Source: JAAZAI01 sp050942875
GTDB lineage: Bacteria; Verrucomicrobiota; Kiritimatiellia; RFP12; UBA3636
NCBI GenBank assembly: GCA_050942875.1
Contig: JBMNOD010000044.1
Coordinates: 1-27,171 of the forward strand
DNA length: 27,171 nucleotides
Direction of reading: 5' to 3'
A program made the position numbers and the translations under genes. Numbering within the stretch: the first letter of the stretch is position 1; each line of letters begins with the position of its first letter. Positions 1-8,257 of the stretch are shown in pieces. The notes under the pieces are model-generated. The model did not search any database and was not told the DNA's origin. It saw nothing but the letters and a program-made list of their open reading frames with translations.

Positions 1-42
1 CCCGTTTCGCCCACAAGACGAGACCGCGCCTTCTCGGAGCTG

Positions 43-1659
43 ATGAAGCTCTTCGAGGAGCGCACGTTTGCCAAGCGCATGAAGCGCATGATCAATGGCA
101 TCAGCAAGCCGAAGGACAGCGGCGAATACAAACTCGCCGTGCTGGAGCTTCAGCGCATGCTGGGGCCCTTCCTCGCCATCGTGCTGCCGATCGTCGCCAT
201 TGCGTTTCTGATGACCATTGAAACAACGCACGAAGTTCAGGAAAAGGTCGTTGCCGTCACGGTGATCGAGGCCACGGAAGAGCCCAAGATTGAAGACGAG
301 CCGCCTCCGCCGCCGATGGAGGAATTCGAGTTCGAGATGATCGACACGGCGTTCGACGGCCCGACCGAGAACTTCAACCCCCAGCAGGTGACCACGTTCG
401 CCCACAGCGAGCCCGTTTCCCCGAAGCCGGCGGCGATCAACACCGTCGCCATCATCAAGAGCCCCATCGTCATGCGTGGCATCGTGGGATCCCGCTCCCC
501 GGGCCATCGCGGCCAGGCACTGGCCGAATTCAAGGGCTCCTCCGCCGGCGAGGCGACGGTCATGCGCGCGCTGCGCTGGCTGAAGGCCCAGCAGAAGGAG
601 GACGGCTCATGGCCGGGGCAGGCGACGGCGATGACGGGAATGGCGCTGCTTTGCTATCTTGCCCATGGCGAGACGCCCCGGGCCGAGTGCGTCGAGTTCG
701 GCCCCACCGTGGAGCGCGGTTTGCGCTACCTTTGCGACAACCAGAATGACAACGGCCTGTTCCGGTCGAAGGACGGCAACAACTACGCCCATCCGATCGC
801 CACGTATGCGCTGTGCGAGGCCTACACGCTCACCAAGGTCCCCATGGTCAAGATCGCCGCCGAGAAGGCGCTCCGGCACATCATCGAGGGCCAGCACCCC
901 AACGGCGGCTGGGACTACAACATGCGCCAGACGCAGCGCGACGACACATCCTACATGGGCTGGTGCGCCCAGGCGCTCAAGGCCGGCATGATGGGCGAGG
1001 ATCTCGATGCGCCGGGGCTTGAGAAGGCCTGCCACAACGCCGTCAACGGCTTCAAGCTCAACGCCCATCCCAGCGGCGGCTTCGGCTACACCAGCCCCGG
1101 CCGGGGCGGCCTCTCCGGCGTCGGCGTGCTCTGCATGCAGCTTCTGGGCGCCGCGAAAGAACCCGAGGTCGAGTCCACGCTCGCCTACCTTGACAATTTC
1201 AACTTCTCCTTCGAGAACTGGAGGGGTCTCGGCGGCAACCCCGTCTACTACTGGTACTACATCACCCAGGCGAAGTTCCATGCCGGCGGCGACCGCTGGA
1301 CAAGCTGGAACAAGCAGTTCCAGCCGGAGCTCATCAAGCGCCAGGTCGTCATCAAGGACGGCATCACCGATCCTGATGGAAATCTGCGCGACATCGGCTA
1401 CTGGGACAGCCCGTCTGAAAGCGAGTCGGGCGCCGGAGCCGGGCCGGCTCTGCCTTCCATCCATTGGGAGGGAGGCAAGGACTCCAGGGAAATCACGGCA
1501 ACGACGACGATCGGCCACCGTGTTCAGGACACCTGCCTGTGCGCCCTCCAGCTCATGGTCTACTATCGCTACCTGCCCACGTTCAAGACCCCGGTGGCCG
1601 TCGAGGAAGACGTTCCCGTCGTCGATGACGACGAGGTCAAGATCAACATCATCCGCTAG
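43..1659 (+). CDS. Membrane-anchored prenyltransferase/squalene-cyclase-repeat protein with TonB-like N-terminus
   Basis: A 538-residue protein if it starts at 43. The frame stays open to base 1, so the true start may lie upstream; GGAG sits only three bases before this ATG. Residues 1-40 are basic and cytoplasmic-like, 41-58 form one hydrophobic helix, and 80-100 are acidic and proline-rich (five consecutive prolines after EDEP), as in TonB-type energy transducers. From about 170 there are QW-type repeats of the terpenoid cyclase/prenyltransferase alpha-barrel: QQKEDGSW at 183-190, NQNDNGLF at 233-240, GQHPNGGW at 283-290, with DDTSYMGW at 300-307. The tail is acidic and ends in VKINIIR. The fold is well supported. 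Catalytic cyclase activity is doubtful, because I see no clear DxDD motif and the domain would lie outside the cytoplasm. In related bacteria such proteins often sit beside exbB/exbD genes; if so here, they are upstream of the window. Role unknown: perhaps an envelope or energised-transport component. Confidence 0.75.
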   Translation: MKLFEERTFAKRMKRMINGISKPKDSGEYKLAVLELQRMLGPFLAIVLPIVAIAFLMTIETTHEVQEKVVAVTVIEATEEPKIEDEPPPPPMEEFEFEMIDTAFDGPTENFNPQQVTTFAHSEPVSPKPAAINTVAIIKSPIVMRGIVGSRSPGHRGQALAEFKGSSAGEATVMRALRWLKAQQKEDGSWPGQATAMTGMALLCYLAHGETPRAECVEFGPTVERGLRYLCDNQNDNGLFRSKDGNNYAHPIATYALCEAYTLTKVPMVKIAAEKALRHIIEGQHPNGGWDYNMRQTQRDDTSYMGWCAQALKAGMMGEDLDAPGLEKACHNAVNGFKLNAHPSGGFGYTSPGRGGLSGVGVLCMQLLGAAKEPEVESTLAYLDNFNFSFENWRGLGGNPVYYWYYITQAKFHAGGDRWTSWNKQFQPELIKRQVVIKDGITDPDGNLRDIGYWDSPSESESGAGAGPALPSIHWEGGKDSREITATTTIGHRVQDTCLCALQLMVYYRYLPTFKTPVAVEEDVPVVDDDEVKINIIR

Positions 1660-1660
1660 G
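1630..1660 (+). repeat. Direct repeat, copy 1 (3' end of the first gene)
   Basis: This 31-bp stretch covers the last codons of the first gene (encoding D-E-V-K-I-N-I-I-R and the TAG stop). It recurs at 1732-1762 with only two mismatches, 102 bp downstream. Confidence 0.85.
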
Positions 1661-1717
1661 CAAATTGGGGGTGCGCGAGAGTGCGTGAGCTTCCGTGGGG
1701 AATCGTGTGCGAGTACG

Positions 1718-1762
1718 CGGACGTGGACGTGGACGTGGTCAAGATCAACATCATTCGCTAGG
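1718..1762 (+). repeat. Direct repeat copy 2 with a GGACGT hexamer run: decayed second copy of the gene tail
   Basis: Bases 1732-1762 match 1630-1660 at 29 of 31 positions and again read V-K-I-N-I-I-R followed by TAG, preceded by an acidic stretch (D-V-D-V-D-V) made by three GGACGT units. No start or body of a second gene precedes it. The stop codon of the opposite-strand permease gene (1751-1753) lies inside this copy. It looks like the remnant of a paralogue or a local duplication. Confidence 0.7.
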
Positions 1763-2761
1763 TTGCGCGTCGAACTCCCGCATCATCGAGCCGAGCGCCA
1801 CTTGCATCGCCATCGTCAGCGGCACGGCGAACAGCGTCCCCAGGGGGCCAAGCACCCAGCCCCAGAAGATGAGCGAAAAGAGCACCACGACGGGCGAGAC
1901 GCCGAAGCCATAGCCCATGAACCGCGGTTCGAGGATGTTGCCGAAGAGCATGTTCACGGCGAGATAGAGCGCAGCGACGTAGGCGCCTTTGAGCGTGCCG
2001 TGTTGCATGAGCGCGATCAGCACCGCCGGTATGGCGGCGATGATCGAGCCGATCACCGGCACGTAGTTCAAGATGAACGCCACGAAGCCCATCAGCACAG
2101 GCGAATCGACGTCCATGAGCAGCAGTCCGAGATAAATGCAGAAGCCCGTGGCGGCGCTGATCAGCGTCTTGATCCCCATGTAGTGGCGGACGTGCAGGAC
2201 AATCGTCGTCAGCCGCTCCCACAAGGAATCCGTCATCCAGCGCTGCCGCCTCATCTTCGTGCCGAGCATGGGGAGTTCGCAGAGGATGAACGAGACGATG
2301 ATCAGGACGAAGACGGCGTTTTTGAGGAAGTTTCCGATGATCGCGCCGCCTTGCTTCACGACGCCCGAGATCGTGTTGGCATCCACCTGGAGCAACTCTT
2401 CAAAGAGGACGGGCGACACGTCCACGCCTTGCACATGCAGCCATTCCCGGAGCCCCTTGGCCGAATCGACGAGTGCGCGGTAGTAGTCCGGAATCTTCTT
2501 GGTGAAGTCCAGCGCCGCCTTCGAGACGACGTTCATCCCGTAGAGGCAGAGGAGGACCATCGTGGCGATCATCAGCGCCAACGCGAGCCAGGAGGGCGTG
2601 CGCCATCGGCGCAAGAGGTAGTAGATGGGCGAGATGATGATGGCCAGAAACAAGATGACCAGCACCTGGGTGATCATCGGCGACGCCGCCTTCAGAGCCA
2701 GCACGACGACTCCGAGCGCGGCGCAGTTGACGAGCCATTGGGTAACGCGTGTCATGTTCAT
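1751..2761 (-). CDS. AI-2E family transporter (PerM-like permease)
   Basis: A 336-residue polytopic membrane protein. Hydrophobic segments occur near residues 8-25, 29-48 and 60-82, in the middle, and repeatedly in the C-terminal half. The stretch NYVPVIGSIIAAIPAVLIA is the conserved core motif of the AI-2E/PerM family, followed by LEPRFMGYGFGVSPVVVLFS. Length fits the family (about 330-370). The gene overlaps the stop of the upstream repeat lipoprotein by four bases (ATGA). A second ATG at codon 3 is eight bases after GAGG and may be the real start. Family members export small molecules or drive Na+/H+ exchange; the substrate here cannot be told. The last three codons lie inside a duplicated tail of the neighbouring gene, so the C-terminus may have been altered by that event. 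Confidence 0.85.
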   Translation of the reverse strand: MNMTRVTQWLVNCAALGVVVLALKAASPMITQVLVILFLAIIISPIYYLLRRWRTPSWLALALMIATMVLLCLYGMNVVSKAALDFTKKIPDYYRALVDSAKGLREWLHVQGVDVSPVLFEELLQVDANTISGVVKQGGAIIGNFLKNAVFVLIIVSFILCELPMLGTKMRRQRWMTDSLWERLTTIVLHVRHYMGIKTLISAATGFCIYLGLLLMDVDSPVLMGFVAFILNYVPVIGSIIAAIPAVLIALMQHGTLKGAYVAALYLAVNMLFGNILEPRFMGYGFGVSPVVVLFSLIFWGWVLGPLGTLFAVPLTMAMQVALGSMMREFDAQPSE

Positions 2762-5052
2762 TTCCTCTTCGAAGCCTGCTCGACAAGCTTCTTTTTCTTT
2801 TCTTCGGGAAGGTCGACCTTGGAGATCCAGTTGATGACGGCTTCGGGGTCGTGGTTGCTCCAGCTGTTGGCAACGCTGGCGATCATCCGCTCGCGGAGCT
2901 TTTCATCGGAGATCGTTTCCGCAAAATAGGCTGCGTATTCGGGATGCTGCCAGGACGTGGAGTTGACGTAGCGCTGGACGATCGCGTCGCGATCGCCATC
3001 CTTGGGCAACGTGTCAAGCCAGTCGCCGGCGCTGGCGGGATCCATCTGCCCCCAGCGCTGCACGACGTTGCCGAGCGCCTGCTTGCGGGCGTCGCCGGTG
3101 AAGGTGGCGGCCCAGGCGGCCGCCGCGGCGGGATCCGATTCGACCCATTGCCTGACGACCGAAAGCGCCGCCTTCGTCTGATCGTCGTCGGAGGGCTGGT
3201 CGGCCACGAAGTTCGCCGCGGCCAGCGGATCCTCTTGCGCCATGCCCGAAGCGATGCCCTGGAGCGCGGCCGATCGGTCGGCGCCTTGTGGAAGTGTCTT
3301 GAACCAGGCCATGGCTTCAGCGGGGTTTTCCTTGATCCAGTGTTGTGCCGATTGGTTCAAGATGTTGTCGCGGAAGGAGTCGGCTTGCAGGTTTTTCGCA
3401 TAGTGGATCGCATCGGAGGGGGCTTCGCGCGCCCATTGCTGGGTGATGGACTGCATGGCGTTGCGTTTCGCGCTCCCATCGGGGAGGTCTTCGGCCCAGG
3501 AGAGGGCCGTGAGCGGGTCGGCGTTTGCCCAGCTGTTGGCGAGATTGCGGATGAAGTCGTCGCGGCTCCGTCCGGCGGGGAGCGTGTCCGCAAAGTCGGC
3601 GGCGGCGAAGGGATCGACTTGAGCCACGCCCCAGCTCGCATGGGTCAGGGCGTTGCGCTTGGCGGCCCCCTCGGGCAGCGAGGCGATCCAGTCGAGCGCG
3701 GCCTGGGGATCCGACTGCGCGAGGCCATTGGCGATTTGACCGGCGACGTTCTGAAACGCGACGGCATTCATCGGCAGAAGACTCGAAAGTTCCATCGCCT
3801 CTTCCGGGTTTGAATAGGCGACGTTGTTGATCGCCCTTTCGATGATCTTGTTGCGATTCAGCCCCTCGGGGAGCGAACGGATGTAGTCCGTCGCGGCATC
3901 CGGGTCTTGCTGCATCCATTCGGTGACGACAGTGCCGAGCAGCTCGTTGCGGCTCAAGCTGGCGGGCAGGGCGTCGACAAAATCAAGGGCGGCCCGGGGG
4001 TCTTCGGCGGCAAGCTGGGAGGTGGCGGTGCGGAGCGCGTTCTTCTTGGCTTGTCCTTCGGGCATTTGCCTCGCGTATTCCAGTGCCGCTGGGGCATCGC
4101 GCTGGGACCAGTTCCACACAAGGGAGTTGAGGATGTCGCGCCGGGCGGAAGGGGAGCCGAGGCCTTCGGCCCAGGCGATCGCCGCATGGAGATCCTTCCG
4201 CCCCCAGGTCGAGGCAATCTGGGAAAACGCCTGGTTCCGAAATTGGGCGTCGGCGATCGACTCGGCCGCCTTGATGGCGGCCTGCGGGTCTTTTTCGGCC
4301 CAATGGCCGAGAATCGTTGCGCCGACGCTCCGCCAGTTTTGCGCCTTGCCTTTCCCGAGTGTCTGGGCGAGCTGAAAGGCCTTTTCGGGTTCCTCGGCGG
4401 CATAGTTGGAAATGATGGTTCGCAACGTGTCGTCGCGGAAGGTGGTGGGCGGAAGGTTGCGCGCCCATTTGAGTGCGGCCGCGGGATCTTTTCTTGACCA
4501 AATCTCTGCGATTTGTCTCAGCATCTGCTCGCGTTCGCGTCGGTTCTTCAACTGGCTGGCATGGGCGAAGGCGCTTTGCTGATCGTGCTCGGCCAGTTTG
4601 TTGACGAGCAGATGCCGCAGATTCATCTGGAGCGACCGATTGAGATTGGCGTCCGCAAAAGCCAGAAGACGTGGAATGTCCTTCGCTTCGACCGTCGAGA
4701 CCATCTCCATCAAATTCACGTTGCTTCCCAGAAGCCCCTGATGCCGGGTGGAGCCTTTGGCGTTGGCCTCAAGGAGCTTTTCCTCGACGTCGCGGATCGA
4801 AAGCCGGGGGTGTGCCGTGGCGTCCGGCGCAGATTGCGTTGGCTTTGCGGCGTCTGGGCGATCAAAGGCCTCGCGAGCCAGGGGGGAGGGCGAAACGGCG
4901 TCCTTGCCGATGGAAGCGGCTTTGGGAAGGCTTTCCGCCGGCTTGTCGACATGTGGCGATGCCCAGCGCGCCCCCAGCCAGCATCCGGCCAGGAAGGCAA
5001 GTGTCAATGAGATCGCGACGGTGGGAATCTTTCTTTTCATGCTCGAAAACAT
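2758..5052 (-). CDS. Lipoprotein of about 19 tandem helical repeats (TPR/HEAT-like solenoid)
   Basis: 764 residues from the first ATG; an internal ATG at codon 5 (position 5040) gives a cleaner signal peptide (MKRKIPTVAISL, hydrophobic core, then the lipobox L-A-G-C), so it is probably a lipoprotein. After a linker, from about residue 150 to the end, the protein is a string of roughly 33-residue units with consensus W-x3-DP-x-AA-x2-WA-x2-LP-x-G-x2-R-x2-A. I count 18 clear units and one weaker one at the start. Each unit looks like a pair of helices, giving an alpha-solenoid, a typical protein-binding scaffold. The start overlaps the stop of the EFR1-type gene by one base (TAATG) and its stop overlaps the permease start, so the three are likely translated together. 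No enzymatic motif is visible. Function unknown. Confidence 0.75.
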   Translation of the reverse strand: MFSSMKRKIPTVAISLTLAFLAGCWLGARWASPHVDKPAESLPKAASIGKDAVSPSPLAREAFDRPDAAKPTQSAPDATAHPRLSIRDVEEKLLEANAKGSTRHQGLLGSNVNLMEMVSTVEAKDIPRLLAFADANLNRSLQMNLRHLLVNKLAEHDQQSAFAHASQLKNRREREQMLRQIAEIWSRKDPAAALKWARNLPPTTFRDDTLRTIISNYAAEEPEKAFQLAQTLGKGKAQNWRSVGATILGHWAEKDPQAAIKAAESIADAQFRNQAFSQIASTWGRKDLHAAIAWAEGLGSPSARRDILNSLVWNWSQRDAPAALEYARQMPEGQAKKNALRTATSQLAAEDPRAALDFVDALPASLSRNELLGTVVTEWMQQDPDAATDYIRSLPEGLNRNKIIERAINNVAYSNPEEAMELSSLLPMNAVAFQNVAGQIANGLAQSDPQAALDWIASLPEGAAKRNALTHASWGVAQVDPFAAADFADTLPAGRSRDDFIRNLANSWANADPLTALSWAEDLPDGSAKRNAMQSITQQWAREAPSDAIHYAKNLQADSFRDNILNQSAQHWIKENPAEAMAWFKTLPQGADRSAALQGIASGMAQEDPLAAANFVADQPSDDDQTKAALSVVRQWVESDPAAAAAWAATFTGDARKQALGNVVQRWGQMDPASAGDWLDTLPKDGDRDAIVQRYVNSTSWQHPEYAAYFAETISDEKLRERMIASVANSWSNHDPEAVINWISKVDLPEEKKKKLVEQASKRK

Positions 5053-5810
5053 TACTTGATGCGTGTGTTGACGTAGCGCGCCCGCCCTTGCGTTTTGCGC
5101 CCGTAGTCAATCGCCTCCACGGGGCAGTTCTGCAGACAGGCCATGCAGTGCGTGCATGTCGGGTTTCGCCACTTGGGACGCCCCTTCTTGATTTGGATCG
5201 CCCGATCCGGGCAGCCTTTTTCGCATTTGCGGCATTGGATGCATTTGTCTGACGCCTGGAAGGGAGCGGTCTTGCGCCCTTTGCCATAAAAGCTGTAGCC
5301 GATCTTCGTCATGAGCTTCGGCATGAATCCGCGGTGCGTGCAGAAATCGCCTGGATCCTTGTGGGCGACGTGCGCTTTCACCGTTGCCAGCGTGGCGTCG
5401 GCGCGAGTGAAAATCTCCTCCTGCTTCGCAGGGGACGGGGCGCCGTAAAGCACCGTGTAGTTGCCGGGCATTGCGACGTCGAAGACGGCGTCCAGTTCAA
5501 TCCCCCTTGCGGCGAGCGCCTTCCTGAACATGGCGTCGGCAGTCCCAATGACGCTGCCACATGTCATCACAAGGTAGGTGTAGGGCTTTTCGTCGAAAGT
5601 CAGCCTCAGGCGTGAAACGAAGTCCATGACGGCGCGTGGCATCCCCAGGAAATACACGGGGACGACGAAACCCAGGCTCTCGCCCGGCGCGATGCCAAAC
5701 AGGTAGGCCGAACGGCGTAGCGAATCGGCAATGGAGATGATGGTTTCGTCGTCCGCCACTTTGTTCGCGGCGTACGTGGAATTCCCTGTTCCGGAAAAGC
5801 AGAAAATCAT
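5052..5810 (-). CDS. EFR1-type flavodoxin/ferredoxin fusion protein
   Basis: 252 residues. The N-terminus FSGTGNSTYAA (5-15) is the FMN phosphate-binding loop of flavodoxins, and residues 45-150 fit the rest of that fold (VPVYFLGMP, TCGSVIGTADA). The C-terminus carries two [4Fe-4S] motifs: Cys190, 193, 196, 200 and Cys219, 222, 225, 229, each of CxxCxxCxxxCP type. This domain order is that of EFR1-family proteins found in anaerobes, which are expected to move electrons between a flavin and ferredoxin-like clusters in the cytoplasm. GGAG lies eight bases before the ATG, and a good promoter is about 90 bases upstream. It is the first gene of an operon with the repeat lipoprotein and the AI-2E permease. 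Its redox partner is not evident from the neighbours. Confidence 0.88.
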   Translation of the reverse strand: MIFCFSGTGNSTYAANKVADDETIISIADSLRRSAYLFGIAPGESLGFVVPVYFLGMPRAVMDFVSRLRLTFDEKPYTYLVMTCGSVIGTADAMFRKALAARGIELDAVFDVAMPGNYTVLYGAPSPAKQEEIFTRADATLATVKAHVAHKDPGDFCTHRGFMPKLMTKIGYSFYGKGRKTAPFQASDKCIQCRKCEKGCPDRAIQIKKGRPKWRNPTCTHCMACLQNCPVEAIDYGRKTQGRARYVNTRIK

Positions 5811-5899
5811 GTTGGTTGCTCCATCGCGGTTTTAGTCCACGGACTTGCGCGTTTGCCCCTCGGCGAGTCGCGCGCATGGCTCGTCAAATAACAGGATGG

Positions 5900-5928
5900 A
5901 TTCTAGCCTTTTTCCCCCGTTCAGGCAA
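5900..5928 (-). promoter_or_regulatory. Predicted sigma70-type promoter for the EFR1-lipoprotein-permease operon
   Basis: Reading the - strand, TTGCCT (5928-5923) and TAGAAT (5905-5900) are separated by 17 bases, 4/6 and 5/6 matches to the -35 and -10 consensus. It lies about 90 bases before the EFR1-type start. Confidence 0.55.
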
Positions 5929-5960
5929 GCGGCCAATTTGCAGGGCGCCATGGTTGCACG

Positions 5961-7076
5961 CTAGCTGAAGACGGCGTAGCGTAGCGGCTTGAGGGCGTTG
6001 CGGCCTTTGAGGCCGATGTCGAGCCAGCTCTGGAGGCGGCGTTCGCGACGTTGCTTGAGGATGCGGTTGACGTGGACGGGGCCGACGCCGGGGATGCGCA
6101 GCAGCGCCTCGCGATCGGCCTCGTTCACCTTGACGGGATAGAATTCGGGATGCAGGTCGGCCCAGCGCTGCTTGGGGTCGACGGCGGGATCGAGGTCGCC
6201 TGTGTCGTCGAAGACGATTTCATCGGCCTTGAACTTGTACTTGCGCAGGAGGAAGTCCATCTGGTAGAGCCGATGTTCGCGGGTGAGCCGGGCGGCGTTC
6301 CGGCCGTCGTCCAGCGTGAACTCCGTCGGGCGCGGCGGCTGGTAGGCGGAGAAATAGACGCGCTGGAACTTCAGGCGGTCGTAGATCGCGCCCGTGTAGC
6401 GCACGATGTCGCGGTCGCGCTCGGTGGCGGCGCCGACGATGAATTGCGTCTTGCATTTGACGCGGGCGAACTCGGCGCCTTTGGCCGTGTGCTCGGCCAT
6501 GAGCTTGAGCGGGGCGACGATGTCGGTGTCGAAGCGCTTGTAGTTCGAGAGCTGGGCGAAGTAGGCGGCGCCGGGCACTTCGATGTTGAGCGAGACGGCG
6601 CTGGACAGTTGCAGGGCGCGGCGGATCGCGGCCGGAGAGGCGCCGGGGATGATCTTGAGGTGGATGTAGCCGCGGTACTGGTATTTCCTGCGCAGGATTT
6701 CGGCGGCGGCGACGAGCAATTCCATCGTGTGGTCCGGCGTGCCCACGATGCCGGAGGAGAGGAAGATGCCGAGCAGCCATTGGCGGCTGAGATGGTCCAT
6801 GAAGACCTTGGCGATTTCGTCGGGCGTCAGCGAGCAGCGGTTGGAAGCGCCGTTGTGGCGGAGCGGGCAGTAGGCGCAGTCGCTGGTGCAGACGTTCGAG
6901 AGGAGCGTCTTGAGCATGACGCCCGTGCCGCCGGAGGCGAGCTGGACGGGATAGAGCCAGGTGCCGTCGAGCCCGCGCCGCCGTCGCGACCGCTCGTCGG
7001 AGCCGCAGGAGCACGAGAGGTCGTATTTGGCGTCGTCCGAAAGGATTTCCAGTCTCTGGCGGATGTCGAGTCCCAT
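5961..7076 (-). CDS. Radical SAM protein, putative DNA modification/repair family
   Basis: 371 residues from the ATG at 7076, chosen because MGLDIRQRLEILSDDAKYDL matches the usual N-terminus of this family and GGAA lies six bases upstream. An earlier ATG at 7091 overlaps the previous stop as ATGA and is the alternative. The radical SAM cluster motif is Cys63-x3-Cys67-x2-Cys70 (CTSDCAYC), followed by a typical TIM-barrel sequence with LSSGI and HLKIIPG. The C-terminus holds a helix-hairpin-helix (LLRIPGVGPVHVNRIL, about 325-341), a non-specific DNA-binding element. This combination defines the family annotated as putative DNA modification/repair radical SAM proteins. The reaction is unknown. 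Being at the end of a uvrB operon agrees with a DNA-related role. Its frequent partner, a DNA-glycosylase-like protein, is not in the window. Confidence 0.88.
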   Translation of the reverse strand: MGLDIRQRLEILSDDAKYDLSCSCGSDERSRRRRGLDGTWLYPVQLASGGTGVMLKTLLSNVCTSDCAYCPLRHNGASNRCSLTPDEIAKVFMDHLSRQWLLGIFLSSGIVGTPDHTMELLVAAAEILRRKYQYRGYIHLKIIPGASPAAIRRALQLSSAVSLNIEVPGAAYFAQLSNYKRFDTDIVAPLKLMAEHTAKGAEFARVKCKTQFIVGAATERDRDIVRYTGAIYDRLKFQRVYFSAYQPPRPTEFTLDDGRNAARLTREHRLYQMDFLLRKYKFKADEIVFDDTGDLDPAVDPKQRWADLHPEFYPVKVNEADREALLRIPGVGPVHVNRILKQRRERRLQSWLDIGLKGRNALKPLRYAVFS

Positions 7077-7087
7077 GGTGTTTCCGA

Positions 7088-8257
7088 TCATCCATCCACG
7101 ATGGCTTGAAGCCAGGTCGTGATGGCGGCTTTCATTTCGGGGGGGAGCGCCGCGACGCCGCGTCGGCAGTCTTCTGCCGTGGCGAGGGTCTGGACGGCCT
7201 CGGCGGCATCGCCTTCCGGGGCGTGTGGTTCGCTCCATCGCGCGGCGAGGCGCTCGCGACGTTGCGGCCATTCTTCAATGAAACGGCTCTGGGGGGTGAA
7301 AACGAGGCTCTTGCGCTGTTCGCCCGCCGCTTCGACGGACGTCACGAATTTCTCCGCAAGTTGGTCGAGACGTTTGACGCGCTCCTTCCAGATTTCGCCG
7401 AGTCGCTGGCGCGCGCCCGCCCAGCAGGCCGCGCCCCACGGCGTCTTCACCATGATGGGCTGGCGGGCGTGGTCGTACCAGGCGCGGAGCGCGAGGATGT
7501 TGCCGAGATAAAGGAAGCAGTTCTTCAGGATGCCTTCGACGCGGCCGTATTTCACCGCTTCGTAGGGGCGCGTGCGCAGCGCCGTCGTCGAGGAGCCTGT
7601 CACGAGCTGGTTTTCCTCGGGCACGTCGTGGCGGAGTATGCACCCTGCCGCGGCGATGGTGCCGTAGGCGATCCGGCAGGGGCCGACGAGGCCGCCTTGC
7701 CCGCCCAGGAAAATCGGCTTCCGGTCCAGCAGGACGCCGCGGGGAACGTCTCCGACAAGCGAGGCCGTGGCCTTGTCCTGGTGCGGCGTGAAGTTGAAGT
7801 GGACGTAGGAGGAGCCGACTTCCGAATGGTTGTCCTGGCCTGTGCCGCCTGCCATGAGCACGTCGCAGAAGTTGATCAGGCTGCCCAGCGTGACATAGGG
7901 CATGAGAATCGTCTGCTTGAGGCCGACGGCGTGCGCCACGCTGCTGCATTCTTCGAGCAACGTGCCGGGGCGCGAATGAAATCCGTTGCCGACCATGACG
8001 CCGTCGAGCAGCGTCGTGCCGTCGAGAAAGCCGCCGGCGACCACGACGTCCCTGCCGATCTGGCAGTTGCGCAGCGTGGCGGGGGACTCGGCGCCAATCC
8101 GGGCGCCGGGGCCGACGGCCGTCTCGACGCCGCTGATTCGGCAGCCGGGGTGGATCACGGCGCCGGGATGGAACCGCTCGGGATCGATGTCGGGGGCAAT
8201 GGAAACGGCGTCGGGATCGGGGAAGACGACACCGCGGTCGATCAGTTTTCTCTTCAT
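7088..8257 (-). CDS. Left-handed beta-helix protein related to the GlmU acetyltransferase domain
   Basis: 389 residues. Residues about 25-230 show hexapeptide-type turns (PGCRISG, VGPGARIG, NCQIGRDVVV, VMVGNGF, GVLLDR) typical of left-handed beta-helix acyltransferases and of the C-terminal half of UDP-GlcNAc pyrophosphorylase/GlmU. There is no N-terminal nucleotidyltransferase domain, so it cannot make UDP-sugars by itself. HSEVGSSYVHFNFTPHQDK (about 144-162) is a histidine-rich stretch where an active site would be expected. The C-terminal 150 residues are helical and charged with no motif I recognise. The start overlaps the deformylase stop and the stop overlaps the next ATG. A sugar-nucleotide or sugar acyltransferase is the best guess; substrate unknown. 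Confidence 0.65.
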   Translation of the reverse strand: MKRKLIDRGVVFPDPDAVSIAPDIDPERFHPGAVIHPGCRISGVETAVGPGARIGAESPATLRNCQIGRDVVVAGGFLDGTTLLDGVMVGNGFHSRPGTLLEECSSVAHAVGLKQTILMPYVTLGSLINFCDVLMAGGTGQDNHSEVGSSYVHFNFTPHQDKATASLVGDVPRGVLLDRKPIFLGGQGGLVGPCRIAYGTIAAAGCILRHDVPEENQLVTGSSTTALRTRPYEAVKYGRVEGILKNCFLYLGNILALRAWYDHARQPIMVKTPWGAACWAGARQRLGEIWKERVKRLDQLAEKFVTSVEAAGEQRKSLVFTPQSRFIEEWPQRRERLAARWSEPHAPEGDAAEAVQTLATAEDCRRGVAALPPEMKAAITTWLQAIVDG

